Part shown: piece by piece, positions 50,257 through 59,266 of the stretch
Layout of the letters: each line of letters begins with the position of its first letter
Numbering within the stretch: position 1 is the first letter of the stretch
Origin: Kribbella jiaozuonensis
Lineage (GTDB): Bacteria > Actinomycetota > Actinomycetes > Propionibacteriales > Kribbellaceae
Assembly: GCF_005233875.1 (NCBI RefSeq)
Contig: NZ_SZPZ01000008.1
Span: 1 to 64,000, forward strand
Reading direction: 5' to 3'
Length of the DNA stretch: 64,000 bases
Position numbers and translations under genes: made by a program
Notes under the pieces: model-generated
Databases searched by the model: none
The model's input: the letters and a program-made list of their open reading frames with translations, nothing else
What the model was told of the DNA's origin: nothing

Positions 50257-51305
50257 TTCGGGATCCCGACTGTCGTGCCGGCCTTGATCCCGGCGCCGCT
50301 GACCTCGACCTGACCACTCGCGAACAGCCCGGTTTTCACCGGCACGTACCGCGACGTCGTACCGTCCGTGACCTCGACACCGAACCCGCCTTCGCGCAGC
50401 GCAACCAGCGCCGCGACCGGGACGGTCAGCACGTTCTTCCGCTCCGAGGCGGTAAAGGTCACATCGGTTGCCGCCGACGACCAACTGGCCACTGCCTTCT
50501 GGTTGGCGATGGCAACGATCACCTCGACCTTCGTCTCCGGGTCCTTGTCCGGGCTCTCCGCCGGGATGATCACCGTCGACACCTTCTCGATCCGGCCCGG
50601 CACGGTCTTGCCGTCCGGAAGCGCCACCGTCACGGCCGCGTTGAGCGTCGCGAGCCGCTGGTCCGCTGCATCTAGCTGGACCGTGACGGCCCGAGTCGTG
50701 CCGGTGTAATTGAGCACCGGCTGGTTCGGACCTAGCGGCGTACCCTCCTGACCCTGCACGCTGTCCACCCGGATATGACCGGGCGCGAACAGCACACTGC
50801 CGAGCTCGACCACCCCGGTCTCGTCCAGCCCGAGATCGTCCTGCCACTCCTCAACCGCTGCGGCAGTGGCGTCGGTGTACTCGTCGTCCACGGTGAAACC
50901 CGTGTACCCCATCGCCTTCAGATTCTGCTCGAGCTGCAGTACATCGTTGCCCTCGGCCCCGATCGACAACCTGCGGTACGCCGGGAGCGCGCCGTACAGC
51001 AGGATCGTGGGCTTGTTGTCGATGCTGTAGATCGTGTTCCCGCGAACCAGCTCACGCCCGCTGTCCGGTACGGCGGTCACGGTGCCGGCGACCCGGCTGA
51101 CCGCGGAGGACGTCGTACCGAAGCCGAGTTGGCCGTCCTGGGTCTCGGTGTCCTTCAACGTCTGCTGCGTGACCTTGGTGGTGTTGACCGGCAAAGCCTG
51201 CGCGGATGGGTTCGTTGCCTGGCTGGTGTCGCCCCGGCTGACCAGGAACGCGCTCGCGGCGCCCCCGGCGGCCAGGACGACCACAGCCGTCAGTGCTTTG
51301 CGCAT
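50253..51305 (-). CDS. Export adaptor (HlyD/MFP-like) with peptidoglycan-binding domain
   Basis: The 350-residue protein starts with an N-terminal signal/anchor (LTAVVVLAAGGAASAFLV). Residues ~100-170 contain a PG-binding-like repeat (GNDVLQLEQNLKAMGYTG...ATAAAVEEWQDDLG), followed by a barrel-sandwich adaptor segment (TVQLDAADQRLATLNAAVTVALPDG). It would link the MacAB-like exporter to the cell wall or a partner. The ATG overlaps the lipoprotein stop (TGATG). Confidence 0.82.
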   Translation of the reverse strand: MRKALTAVVVLAAGGAASAFLVSRGDTSQATNPSAQALPVNTTKVTQQTLKDTETQDGQLGFGTTSSAVSRVAGTVTAVPDSGRELVRGNTIYSIDNKPTILLYGALPAYRRLSIGAEGNDVLQLEQNLKAMGYTGFTVDDEYTDATAAAVEEWQDDLGLDETGVVELGSVLFAPGHIRVDSVQGQEGTPLGPNQPVLNYTGTTRAVTVQLDAADQRLATLNAAVTVALPDGKTVPGRIEKVSTVIIPAESPDKDPETKVEVIVAIANQKAVASWSSAATDVTFTASERKNVLTVPVAALVALREGGFGVEVTDGTTSRYVPVKTGLFASGQVEVSGAGIKAGTTVGIPK

Positions 51306-51814
51306 CAGCGTGCCGCCAGGATGCTCTGGCAGGCGCCCTGCGCCTTCTGGAAGTCGGGGTCGTCGGCGACGCCCGGGCCGATCATGATGCCGGGCTGGTC
51401 CGGCTTCGGGTCCGGGAACTTCTCGACACCGTTCTTCCGCATGCACTCGGCGTACTTGCGGCCGTTCTCCGCCTGCTGCGGGTTCGCGCTGCCCTGCGCC
51501 TGCGGGTTGTACTGGCTGCACGCCTCCATCGCCTTCTGGACCTGCTCCTGGGTGACGCCGGAGTTCTTGTCGAACTTGAGCATCGGCCCCTTGCCCGGCT
51601 CCGGGTCCGGGACGTTCAGGCCGTTCTCCCGCAGGCACTGGGTGAACTTGACCGCCATCTCGTCCTGACTGAGGCTGGCCGGCGCACTGCTCGGTGCAGT
51701 CGCCCCGGCGCTCCCGGAGCCGGACGCGACCTGGGTGTCGGGCTTGTCGGCGCCACAACCGGTGATGAGAACGGCGGCTGCCAGCGCGGTGGCGGCCAGG
51801 ATGGTCTTGCGCAT
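51305..51814 (-). CDS. Lipoprotein with paired CxRxNG repeats
   Basis: The 169-residue protein begins with a signal peptide and lipobox (LITGC, Cys20). Two repeats are seen: FTQCLRENGLNVPDPEPG (~57-75) and YAECMRKNGVEKFPDPKPD (~122-140), each with a cysteine and a following Cys-rich helix (ACSQYN, ACQSIL), so two disulfides are probable. Function is unknown; it is the first gene of the MacAB-like operon and could be the substrate or a sensor for the nearby kinase. It is divergent from the response regulator. Confidence 0.75.
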   Translation of the reverse strand: MRKTILAATALAAAVLITGCGADKPDTQVASGSGSAGATAPSSAPASLSQDEMAVKFTQCLRENGLNVPDPEPGKGPMLKFDKNSGVTQEQVQKAMEACSQYNPQAQGSANPQQAENGRKYAECMRKNGVEKFPDPKPDQPGIMIGPGVADDPDFQKAQGACQSILAAR

Positions 51815-51829
51815 CGGTGCGCTCCTCTC

Positions 51830-51896
51830 GTTTCCCCGAAGCCTTCGCCGTACGCCGTTTCCCCGTGGTTTCCGAGTCCGCTAACGCGGGGGAAAC
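51830..51896. promoter_or_regulatory. GTTTCCCCG repeats between exporter and two-component genes
   Basis: GTTTCCCCG occurs at 51830-51838 and 51857-51865 (27-nt spacing), and an inverted CGGGGGAAAC lies at 51887-51896, in the 106-nt gap between the divergent operons. They look like sites for an OmpR-type response regulator, namely the neighbour. Confidence 0.6.
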
Positions 51897-51920
51897 ACGG
51901 GCGTCGGGGATCATGGGGGC

Positions 51921-52577
51921 GTGCGGGTTCTGGTGGTCGAGGACGAACCGTTGCTGGCGGCAGCGATCGCGGAGTGGCTGCGTGACGAGTCACATGCGGT
52001 CGACGTGGCCGGTGACGGCGGCGCTGCGCTCGAACGGCTGTCGGTGAACGCGTACGACGTACTCGTGCTCGATCGCGACATCCCGGTCGTGCATGGCGAC
52101 GAGGTGTGCCGGCAGTTGGTGCAGTCCGGGTCGGACACCCGGGTGCTGATGCTGACGGCTGCCGCTGCGGTCACTGACCGGGTCGAGGGGCTGGGGCTCG
52201 GTGCGGACGACTACCTGACCAAGCCGTTCGCGTTCGCTGAGCTGGCTGCCCGGGTGCTCGCGCTGGGGCGGCGGAGTCGTCCGGCCGATCCGCCCGTACT
52301 GCGACGTGCCGGGGTGACGCTCGATCCGGCGCGGCACGAGGTGTTCCGCGACGGCCGGTACGTGCCGGTGTCGAAGAAGGAGTTCGCCGTACTCGCGGAG
52401 CTGCTGCGGGCCGACGGCGCGACCGTGTCGGCCGAACAACTGCTGGAGAAAGCATGGGACGAGCACGTGGACCCGTTCACCGGGGCGGTGCGGCTGACGA
52501 TCCTCAAGCTGCGCCGCAAACTGGGCGAGCCGGGGCTGGTCGAGACCGTTACCGGCGTCGGGTACCGCATCCCATGA
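51921..52577 (+). CDS. Response regulator, OmpR family
   Basis: The 218-residue protein has a receiver domain with DEPL (acid pocket), VLDRD (~52, phosphorylated Asp) and LTKPF (Lys ~100), and a C-terminal winged helix (FTGAVRLTILKLRRKLGEPGLVETVTGVGYRIP). It starts at GTG 51921. It overlaps the kinase gene by 4 nt. It probably controls the divergent export operon through the GTTTCCCCG sites. Confidence 0.92.
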   Translation: MRVLVVEDEPLLAAAIAEWLRDESHAVDVAGDGGAALERLSVNAYDVLVLDRDIPVVHGDEVCRQLVQSGSDTRVLMLTAAAAVTDRVEGLGLGADDYLTKPFAFAELAARVLALGRRSRPADPPVLRRAGVTLDPARHEVFRDGRYVPVSKKEFAVLAELLRADGATVSAEQLLEKAWDEHVDPFTGAVRLTILKLRRKLGEPGLVETVTGVGYRIP

Positions 52578-53779
52578 GGCGGCTGACGCTGCGGGGCCGG
52601 CTGACGTTGCTGTACGGCGGTCTGTTCATGGTCGCCGGTGTCGTGCTGCTGGGGGTGACGTATGCGCTGTTCACGGCGAACCTGGGGCAGAAGTATCAGG
52701 TGATCGTGAAGGGGACTTATCTGAGTCCGACGACCGGTGCTACGACCAAGCCGCCGCCTCCTGACCAGGCGTACGTGCTGAACAAGGACGGTGCGCTGCT
52801 GACCGGCTCGGACGCCGAGCGTGTGATGAACGAGCAGCGGGAGCAGGTGCGGCAGGCGGCGATCGAGTCGTTGCTGATCCAGGGGAGCGTTGCGCTGGTC
52901 GTTGTCGGTGGGTTGGCGGCTGGGTTCGGGTGGCTGGTGGCCGGGCGGGTGCTGGCGCCGCTGCATCGGGTCACTGACACCGCTCGGCGGATCTCGGCTT
53001 CACCTGCGGCTCTGCATGAGCGGATCGCGTTGCAGGGGCCCGATGACGAGGTGAAGAACCTGGCTGATGCCTTCGACACGATGGTCGAGCGGCTGGACCA
53101 TTCGTTCGACGGCCAGCGGCGGTTCGTCGCCAACGCGTCGCACGAGTTGCGTACGCCGTTGACGCTCGGGCGGGCGCTGGTCGAGGTCGCGATGCATCGA
53201 CGTACTGCGTCTGCCGATGTGAAGGAACTGGGCGAGAGCCTGCTCACGATCAACGCCCGGCATGAGCAGCTGATCGAGGGGCTGCTGATCCTGGCGGACT
53301 CGGAGAAGCAGCTGACGACCGTGTATCCGGTGAACCTCGCCGACGTCGTGACTCACGTCTGTAGTCAGTTGGCGGGTGAGGCCTTGGCGGCTGGGGTGGA
53401 GGTTGAGCGCGGGCCGGGGGAGGCGCCGACCCGCGGGGACGCGCTCCTGCTCGAGCGGCTGGTCCACAACCTCGTCGAGAACGGCATCCGCCACAACACC
53501 CCCGACGGCTGGGTCCGCGTGATCAGCAAGACGGTCGGTGACGAGGTGCAGGTTGTGGTGACGAACACCGGGCCGGAGATCCCGCCGTACGAGGTCGAGA
53601 GTCTCTTCAAGCCGTTTTACCGGCTCGGTGCCGAACGGCTGGTCAGCGGTCGAGGTGCCGGCTTGGGGTTGTCCATCGTCCGCTCGGTAGCGGAGGCGCA
53701 CGCTGGCACGGTAACCGCCGTACCCCGCCTCGGCGGTGGTCTGGAAGTCACTGTGGTGCTACCTGTCGATCTGGGGTGA
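52574..53779 (+). CDS. Sensor histidine kinase
   Basis: The 401-residue protein has two membrane helices (LTLLYGGLFMVAGVVLLGV and LLIQGSVALVVVGGLAAG) around a short sensor loop, a HAMP segment, the dimerisation motif FVANASHELRTPL (His ~187), and the ATP-binding boxes NLVENGIRHN, GRGAGLGLSIV. It pairs with the response regulator (overlap of 4 nt). The signal is not known; the small extracytoplasmic loop suggests membrane or cell-wall stress, as for the MacAB neighbour. Confidence 0.92.
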   Translation: MRRLTLRGRLTLLYGGLFMVAGVVLLGVTYALFTANLGQKYQVIVKGTYLSPTTGATTKPPPPDQAYVLNKDGALLTGSDAERVMNEQREQVRQAAIESLLIQGSVALVVVGGLAAGFGWLVAGRVLAPLHRVTDTARRISASPAALHERIALQGPDDEVKNLADAFDTMVERLDHSFDGQRRFVANASHELRTPLTLGRALVEVAMHRRTASADVKELGESLLTINARHEQLIEGLLILADSEKQLTTVYPVNLADVVTHVCSQLAGEALAAGVEVERGPGEAPTRGDALLLERLVHNLVENGIRHNTPDGWVRVISKTVGDEVQVVVTNTGPEIPPYEVESLFKPFYRLGAERLVSGRGAGLGLSIVRSVAEAHAGTVTAVPRLGGGLEVTVVLPVDLG

Positions 53780-53820
53780 TGGGGTTCGTGTAGGTGGTAC
53801 AGAGTGACTAGGAGGTTGTG

Positions 53821-54165
53821 ATGAACCAGTACCTGCTCAGCATCTACCAGCCGGACGGCGTGATTCCCGAGCCTGAGGTGCTGGATCCGATCCTGCGTGA
53901 CCTCCAGGCGTTGAACGAGGAGATGCAGTCGGCCGGGGTCTGGGTGTTCGCCGCGGGGCTGCACCCGCCGGAGACCGCGACCATGCTGAAGGCCCAGGGT
54001 GACGAGGTGCTGATCACGGACGGCCCGTTCACCGAGGGCAAGGAGCATCTGGGCGGCTTCACGGTTATTCAGGTCGAAGATCTCGACGCCGCTCTCCACT
54101 GGGCTCGCCGCCTCGCCAAGGTGTTGCGCAATCTGTCCGTAGAAGTCAGACCATTTCAGTCGTGA
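53821..54165 (+). CDS. YCII-related (DGPF) domain protein
   Basis: This 114-residue protein has the DGPF motif (VLITDGPFTEGKEHLGGF, ~58-75) of the YCII superfamily. Such proteins are found encoded next to ECF42 sigma factors in actinobacteria, as here. AGGAGG is 5 nt before the ATG 53821; the GTG 3 nt earlier is closer to it. Its stop overlaps the sigma factor start. Its biochemical role is unknown. Confidence 0.85.
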   Translation: MNQYLLSIYQPDGVIPEPEVLDPILRDLQALNEEMQSAGVWVFAAGLHPPETATMLKAQGDEVLITDGPFTEGKEHLGGFTVIQVEDLDAALHWARRLAKVLRNLSVEVRPFQS

Positions 54166-55358
54166 CGCCTGACCTTGCGGCAATCTTCCGCGCTGAGCAC
54201 GGGCGGGCGGTTGCTGTGTTGGCGCGGGTGTTCGGGGATCTGGAAATTGCCGAGGACGCCGTACAGGACGCGTTTGCGACGGCGGTGGAGAAGTGGCCGG
54301 AGAGCGGCGTACCGCCGAGTCCTGCGGGGTGGATCATCACGACCGCGCGGAACCGGGCGATCGATCGGCTGCGGCGGGAGTCGGCGCGGCCCGACAAACA
54401 GGCCGAGGCGGCGCTGCTGCATGCCGAGGGCGAGCCGGAGGAGGTGGGCGCTGTGTACGACGACCGGCTCCGGCTGATCTTCACCTGCTGCCACCCCGCC
54501 CTCGCGCTGAATGTCCGTGTCGCGCTCACGCTCCGCATGCTCGGCGGCCTCACCACGACCGAGATCGCGCATGCGTTCCTGGTTCCTGAGCCGACGATGG
54601 CGCAACGGCTGGTCCGCGCGAAGGCGAAGATCCGCGCGGCGGGCATCCCGTACCGCGTCCCGTACGAGGCGGATCTGCCGGAGCGGGTGCGCGGCGTACT
54701 CGCCGTCGTCTATCTGATCTTCAACGAGGGGTACGCCGCGTCGTCCGGCGAGTCGCTGGTCCGCGACGAGCTCGCACTCGAGGCGATCCGCCTGGGCCGC
54801 CTCCTCGTCGAACTCATGCCCGACGAACCCGAGGCCGTCGGCCTACTCGCCCTGATGCTCCTCCAACACTCCCGCCGCCCCGCGCGGGTCGGTCCGGACG
54901 GCGCCCTGATCCGCCTACCCGACCAGAACCGGGCCCTGTGGGACCGCGAGCTGATCACCGAGGGCCAGACCCTGGTCCGCCACTGCCTCCGCCGCAACCA
55001 CCCCGGCCCGTACCAACTCCAAGCAGCCATCAACGCCGTCCACGCCGACGCCCCCACCCCCGACTCCACCGACTGGCGCCAGATAATCCACCTCTACGAC
55101 CACCTGCTGACGGTTGAGCCGTCCCCCGTGATCGCCCTCAACCGCGCGGTCGCGGTAGCCGAGGTCGAAGGTCCGTCTGCCGCGCTGACGCTGGTCGACG
55201 CGCTCCCGCTCGACACTTACTACCTCTTCCACGCGATCCGCGCCGACCTCCTCACCCAACTCGCCCGCACGACCGAGGCCCACCAGGCGTACAACCGCGC
55301 CCTCTCCCTAACCCCCAACGAAGCCGAACAAAACTTCCTCCGCACCCGCCTGCAGTAG
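54162..55358 (+). CDS. ECF42-type sigma factor
   Basis: The 398-residue protein has sigma-70 region 2 (IAEDAVQDAFATAVEKWP...GWIITTARNRAIDRLRRE) and region 4 (TLRMLGGLTTTEIAHAFLVPEPTMAQRLVRAKAKI), then a C-terminal extension (~200 residues) with YLIFNEGYAASSGESLVR and TPR-like helices typical of the ECF42 group. It would direct RNA polymerase to its own set of promoters and has no anti-sigma factor nearby. Translationally coupled to the DGPF gene. Confidence 0.9.
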   Translation: MTPDLAAIFRAEHGRAVAVLARVFGDLEIAEDAVQDAFATAVEKWPESGVPPSPAGWIITTARNRAIDRLRRESARPDKQAEAALLHAEGEPEEVGAVYDDRLRLIFTCCHPALALNVRVALTLRMLGGLTTTEIAHAFLVPEPTMAQRLVRAKAKIRAAGIPYRVPYEADLPERVRGVLAVVYLIFNEGYAASSGESLVRDELALEAIRLGRLLVELMPDEPEAVGLLALMLLQHSRRPARVGPDGALIRLPDQNRALWDRELITEGQTLVRHCLRRNHPGPYQLQAAINAVHADAPTPDSTDWRQIIHLYDHLLTVEPSPVIALNRAVAVAEVEGPSAALTLVDALPLDTYYLFHAIRADLLTQLARTTEAHQAYNRALSLTPNEAEQNFLRTRLQ

Positions 55359-55380
55359 CCCGCGCACCTTCGGCGTTCTG

Positions 55381-55386
55381 TAGGGT
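55381..55386 (+). promoter_or_regulatory. Leaderless -10 box for the MTHFR-like gene
   Basis: TAGGGT precedes the GTG at 55393 by 6 nt, with no Shine-Dalgarno, a leaderless arrangement. The -35 box is not clear. Confidence 0.4.
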
Positions 55387-55392
55387 CCACCC

Positions 55393-56151
55393 GTGCGGGG
55401 ATTTGAGTTGATTTGTGAGGTGGAGCCGCCTACTCGGCCTGATCTGAAGCGGGTTCGGCATCAGATTGGGGTGATGAGTCCGATTGCGGACGGGTTCTTG
55501 ATACCGGACAACCACATCGGGCGGGCGACCGTGTCGAGTGTGGCGGTGGCCAACGAGGTGCAGCTGATGGGGGCGCGGGGTATCGCCTGCCTCAACTCGC
55601 GGGACCGGAATCTGCTCGGCTTCCGGCGGGACCTGCTGACAGCCGCGGCGTACGGCGTGGAGCAGTTCCTGTTCGTCCACGGTGACGACCCGGCCGAAGG
55701 CGCCCGGACCAGCCAGCTGACGGTACGCCGGATGATCGAGCAGGCGCGCGAGACGTCGTACCCGGGCTGCAACCCGTTCCAGGTCGGCGCCGCCACCCGC
55801 CTGGCGAAGGTCCCGAGCTGGAAGGCCGAGGCTGACTTCCTGTACGTGCAGGTCAGCTACGACCTCGACGAACTGCTCCGCTGGCGCGAGTCGGTCGAGC
55901 TCGACATCCCGGTGTACGCCGGCGTGATGGTGCTCGCCTCCGCGAAGATGGCCCACAACCTCGCCGCGCTTCCCCAGCTCACCATCCCGGACGAACTGAT
56001 CGAGGCAGTGGAGCGGGACCGCGACGCCGGCGTCGACCATGCCTGCGAGCAAATCCTCAAGATCCGTGACTCAGGCGCCTTCGACGGCGTTCACCTGATA
56101 CCTGTCAGCCGCTACCGCCAGGTGGCCGCCCGCCTCGAACGCGAGCTGTAA
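55393..56151 (+). CDS. Methylenetetrahydrofolate reductase-like protein
   Basis: The 252-residue protein resembles the TIM-barrel MTHFR family: ELICEVEPPTRPDLKRV at the start (Glu), LMGARGIACLNSRDRN near residue 60, FLFVHGDDPAEGARTS near residue 95 (flavin-side strand), and ADFLYVQVSYDLDELLRW. It lacks the C-terminal regulatory half and is shorter than MetF (~290). It may be a FAD-dependent enzyme for C1 units or a related corrinoid process. It precedes nuoI by 47 nt. Confidence 0.75.
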   Translation: MRGFELICEVEPPTRPDLKRVRHQIGVMSPIADGFLIPDNHIGRATVSSVAVANEVQLMGARGIACLNSRDRNLLGFRRDLLTAAAYGVEQFLFVHGDDPAEGARTSQLTVRRMIEQARETSYPGCNPFQVGAATRLAKVPSWKAEADFLYVQVSYDLDELLRWRESVELDIPVYAGVMVLASAKMAHNLAALPQLTIPDELIEAVERDRDAGVDHACEQILKIRDSGAFDGVHLIPVSRYRQVAARLEREL

Positions 56152-56198
56152 AGGCGGCAGATCAGCTAATGTCCTGCTAAGGAGACGGGAGGTGGAGC

Positions 56199-56681
56199 GT
56201 GGGGGTGCCTGGTAAGGGGCTCGTCGAAGGGCTGAAGGTCACCGCGAAGACGCTGGCCCGTCGGTCCGTCACCGAGCAATATCCGGATGTGCTGCCGGAG
56301 CTGCCGCCGCGCAGCCGTGGCGTGATCGCGTTGATGGAGGAGAACTGCACCTCCTGCATGCTGTGCGCCCGCGAGTGCCCGAGCTGGTGCATCTACATCG
56401 ACTCGCACACCGAGACCGCGCCGTCGGTCGGTGAGCAGGCGCGCGAGCGCAGCCGGAACGTGCTGGACCGGTTCGCGATCGACTTCAGCCTCTGCATGTA
56501 CTGCGGGATCTGCATCGAGGCCTGCCCGTTCGACGCGTTGTTCTGGTCGCCGGAGTTCGAGTACGCCGAGACCGACCTGCGCAACCTGACCCACGAGAAG
56601 GACCGCCTCCGCGACTGGATGTGGACCGTCCCCGCACCACAACCCATCGACCCCGGCCCGGCGACCGAGGACGAGGCGTGA
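56199..56681 (+). CDS. nuoI: NADH-quinone oxidoreductase subunit I, second complex I
   Basis: The 160-residue protein has both [4Fe-4S] motifs, CTSCMLCARECP (~50) and CMYCGICIEACP (~98), with the family's SPEFEYAETDLRNLTHEKDRL tail. A strong GGGAGGTGGAGC precedes the GTG start. It begins the largest piece of the second complex I (I-J-K-L-M-N). The stop overlaps nuoJ. Confidence 0.95.
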   Translation: MGVPGKGLVEGLKVTAKTLARRSVTEQYPDVLPELPPRSRGVIALMEENCTSCMLCARECPSWCIYIDSHTETAPSVGEQARERSRNVLDRFAIDFSLCMYCGICIEACPFDALFWSPEFEYAETDLRNLTHEKDRLRDWMWTVPAPQPIDPGPATEDEA

Positions 56682-57172
56682 CGACATTCCTCTTCAGCGT
56701 TGCGGGCGCGGTGGCCCTCATCGCCTCCGTCCTGGTTGTGACGTCCCAGCGGATCGTGCACGCCGCGCTCTGGCTGGTCGTTGCGCTCGGCGCGATCGCC
56801 GGCTGCTTCGGCGTACTGCATGCCGAGTTCGTCGCGCTGGTGCAGATCCTGGTGTACGTCGGCGCGATCGTCGTACTCGTGCTGTTCTCCCTGATGTTGA
56901 CCAAAGCGCCGACCAACCCGCTGCCCAGCCTGACCACCGGCCGCAGTCCGTTCGCCGCCGTCGTCGCCGGTGTGCTCGCGGTACTCCTCGGCACCGGCGT
57001 GGTTCTTGCCTTTGGCAACGAGAAGATCAAGCCGGTCGCGGACGGATCCGCACAGGCCGTGGGTACGCAGGTCTTCAAGACCTGGGTGCTGCCGTTCGAA
57101 GTTCTCTCGGTTCTCCTGCTGGCCGCGCTGATCGGCGCGATCGCCCTGTCCCAGCGGAAGAAGGAGGACTGA
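56678..57172 (+). CDS. nuoJ: NADH-quinone oxidoreductase subunit J, second complex I
   Basis: The 164-residue protein has about five helices and the NuoJ core VQILVYVGAIVVLVLFSLMLT. It lacks the charged extension of the first copy. The frame is open further upstream in nuoI, but the GTG at 56678, in a GTGA overlap with the nuoI stop, is chosen. It is followed by nuoK after 1 nt. Confidence 0.94.
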   Translation: MTTFLFSVAGAVALIASVLVVTSQRIVHAALWLVVALGAIAGCFGVLHAEFVALVQILVYVGAIVVLVLFSLMLTKAPTNPLPSLTTGRSPFAAVVAGVLAVLLGTGVVLAFGNEKIKPVADGSAQAVGTQVFKTWVLPFEVLSVLLLAALIGAIALSQRKKED

Positions 57173-57173
57173 C

Positions 57174-57503
57174 GTGCCGTTGATCCTCCCGCTGCTGCTG
57201 GCCGTCGCGCTGTTCTGCATCGGGGTGTACGGCGTTCTCGCGCGCCGCAACCTGATCACCCTGCTGATGTCGTTCGAGCTGATGCTGAACGCGGTCAACC
57301 TCAACCTGGTCGCGTTCGACGCGTGGCGGATCAACGAGGCCACCGGTCAGACGCTGGCGGTCTTCGTGATCACGCTGGCCGCGGCCGAGATCGGTCTCGG
57401 GCTGGCGATCGTGCTGCTGCTGTTCCGCGGCCAGGGCCACGTCGACGCAGATGCCGCACGTGACCTGGCAGAACAAGTGGTGGAAGAGGAGCGAGCCACG
57501 TGA
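57174..57503 (+). CDS. nuoK: NADH-quinone oxidoreductase subunit K, second complex I
   Basis: This 109-residue, three-helix protein has MSFELMLNAVNLNLVAF (buried Glu) and the second acidic helix AAAEIGLGLAIVLLLF. It has a charged tail (AARDLAEQVVEEERAT) of about 20 residues. AAGGAGG lies 7 nt before the GTG start. The stop overlaps nuoL. Confidence 0.95.
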   Translation: MPLILPLLLAVALFCIGVYGVLARRNLITLLMSFELMLNAVNLNLVAFDAWRINEATGQTLAVFVITLAAAEIGLGLAIVLLLFRGQGHVDADAARDLAEQVVEEERAT

Positions 57504-59266
57504 TCGCCACCGCCTGGCGGGTGGTCGGCGTCGGCTTCTCGCTCCTCGTCGTGCTGGCCGCGGCCCTCCTGTACGGCGTTGACCCGCAGCAGACCATGGC
57601 CGGCGGAGCCATGATCGGCGAGGACTTCTGGTTCTCGTACGAGTTCCGCACCGACGGCCTGACCGTACTCATGCTCGCCGTCGTCGGGGTCGTGTCCGCC
57701 TGCGTCCAGATCTACTCGATCGGGTACGTCCGCGAGCGCATCGCGTCGTACACGGCTCTCGTCACGCTGTTCACCGCGGCGATGGTGACGGTGGTGATCT
57801 CGGACAACCTGTTCCTCCTGCTGATCGGTTGGGAGGTGATGGGCGCCTGCTCGTACCTGCTGATCGGTCACTACTGGGAGCGCCGCGACGCGCGGGCCGG
57901 TGCGATGAAGGCGTTCCTGATGACCCGGCTCGGCGACGTCGGGTTTCTGTTCGGGATCTTCGTGCTGGGCGTCGGGTACCACAGCTTCCGGATCTCCGAG
58001 CTCGGCACCAGCCCGATCGAGCCGCACACGTTGACGATCGGCACGATCCTGCTGCTGGTCGGCGTCATCGGCAAGTCCGCGCAGGTCCCGCTGCAGACCT
58101 GGCTCCCCGACGCGATGCCCGGCCCGAGCCCGGTCAGTGCCCTGATCCACGCGGCGACGATGGTTGCCGCTGGTGTCTTCCTGATCGCCCGGCTGTACAA
58201 CGTCTTCGTCGAGGCCCAGACCACGCTGACGGTGCTGGCCGTCGTTGCCTGCGTGACGATGCTGTTCGCAGCGTCCTGCGCGATGGCGGCGGTGGAAGTG
58301 AAGCGGGTGCTCGCCTGGTCGACCGTGAGCCAGTTGGCGATCATGTTCGCCGGGCTGTCGCTCGGTACGCACGACGGTCGCCGCGCGGCGCTCTTCCACC
58401 TGCTGACGCACGCGGCGTTCAAGGGTCTGCTCTTCCTCTGCGCCGGCGTGCTCCTGCATCAGGTCGGCAGCGCGGCGTTCGTCGTACTGCGCCGTTACAC
58501 CCGCCGCGGCGCTTCGCGGAAGCAGTTGCGGGTGACGTTCGTGACGATGACGATCGGGCTCGCCGCGCTGGCCGGCGTACCTGGGTTCGCAGGCTTCTTC
58601 TCGAAGGACTCGGTGGTCGAAGCCGCCTGGGAGCAGGCCCGGGACGGTTCGACGGTGGGCTGGATTGTGCTCGTGTCGGTTTGCCTGACCGCGGCGATGA
58701 CTGCGTTCTACTGCGTCCGCCTGTGGCTGTGGGTGTTCTTCCGTACTCCGGCCCTCGCGGGCGCGGTCGGCGCGTTCGAAGGCGATGACCCGATGGCGGA
58801 TCTCGACGAGCCGGACGCGAACAAGCTGCGCGACGGTTCGTGGGTGATGCTCACGCCGATGGTGCTGCTGGCCGTCGGCGCGATCGGGCTGGGCTACACG
58901 GACGGCGTGCACCTCAACTGGGCGATCGCCGCCATCACGACCGTGCTCGCATTGCTCGGCGGCCTCGCGGCGTACTCGCTCTGGCATCGGGGCGCTGATC
59001 CGCGACCGGTCGTGCTGGAGCGCGAGTACGGCGTGGATCCGGCGTACCAGCGGCTCTTCGTCGTACCGGTGCAATGGCTGGCAAAGCTCGCGGTCGGCAA
59101 CGATCGGGATGTCATCGGCGCTTACGTACGGGCGACCGGACGCGCCGGCGTGCTGGCTTCGCAGGGGTTCCGGAAGCTGCAGACGGGGAACGTGCAGACG
59201 TACCTGACCGCGGCCGTGATCGGTGCAGTCGCGCTCGCGATCCTGGCGGGGGTGATCGGCTCGTGA
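57500..59266 (+). CDS. nuoL: NADH-quinone oxidoreductase subunit L, second complex I
   Basis: This 588-residue antiporter-like subunit carries GWEVMGACSYLLIGHYW (TM5 Glu), DAMPGPSPVSALIHAATMVAAG and VKRVLAWSTVSQLAIM (Lys). The C-terminal long amphipathic helix region and last helix are present, and the protein is slightly shorter than the first copy (622). GTG start overlaps the nuoK stop; its stop overlaps nuoM. Confidence 0.95.
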   Translation: MIATAWRVVGVGFSLLVVLAAALLYGVDPQQTMAGGAMIGEDFWFSYEFRTDGLTVLMLAVVGVVSACVQIYSIGYVRERIASYTALVTLFTAAMVTVVISDNLFLLLIGWEVMGACSYLLIGHYWERRDARAGAMKAFLMTRLGDVGFLFGIFVLGVGYHSFRISELGTSPIEPHTLTIGTILLLVGVIGKSAQVPLQTWLPDAMPGPSPVSALIHAATMVAAGVFLIARLYNVFVEAQTTLTVLAVVACVTMLFAASCAMAAVEVKRVLAWSTVSQLAIMFAGLSLGTHDGRRAALFHLLTHAAFKGLLFLCAGVLLHQVGSAAFVVLRRYTRRGASRKQLRVTFVTMTIGLAALAGVPGFAGFFSKDSVVEAAWEQARDGSTVGWIVLVSVCLTAAMTAFYCVRLWLWVFFRTPALAGAVGAFEGDDPMADLDEPDANKLRDGSWVMLTPMVLLAVGAIGLGYTDGVHLNWAIAAITTVLALLGGLAAYSLWHRGADPRPVVLEREYGVDPAYQRLFVVPVQWLAKLAVGNDRDVIGAYVRATGRAGVLASQGFRKLQTGNVQTYLTAAVIGAVALAILAGVIGS

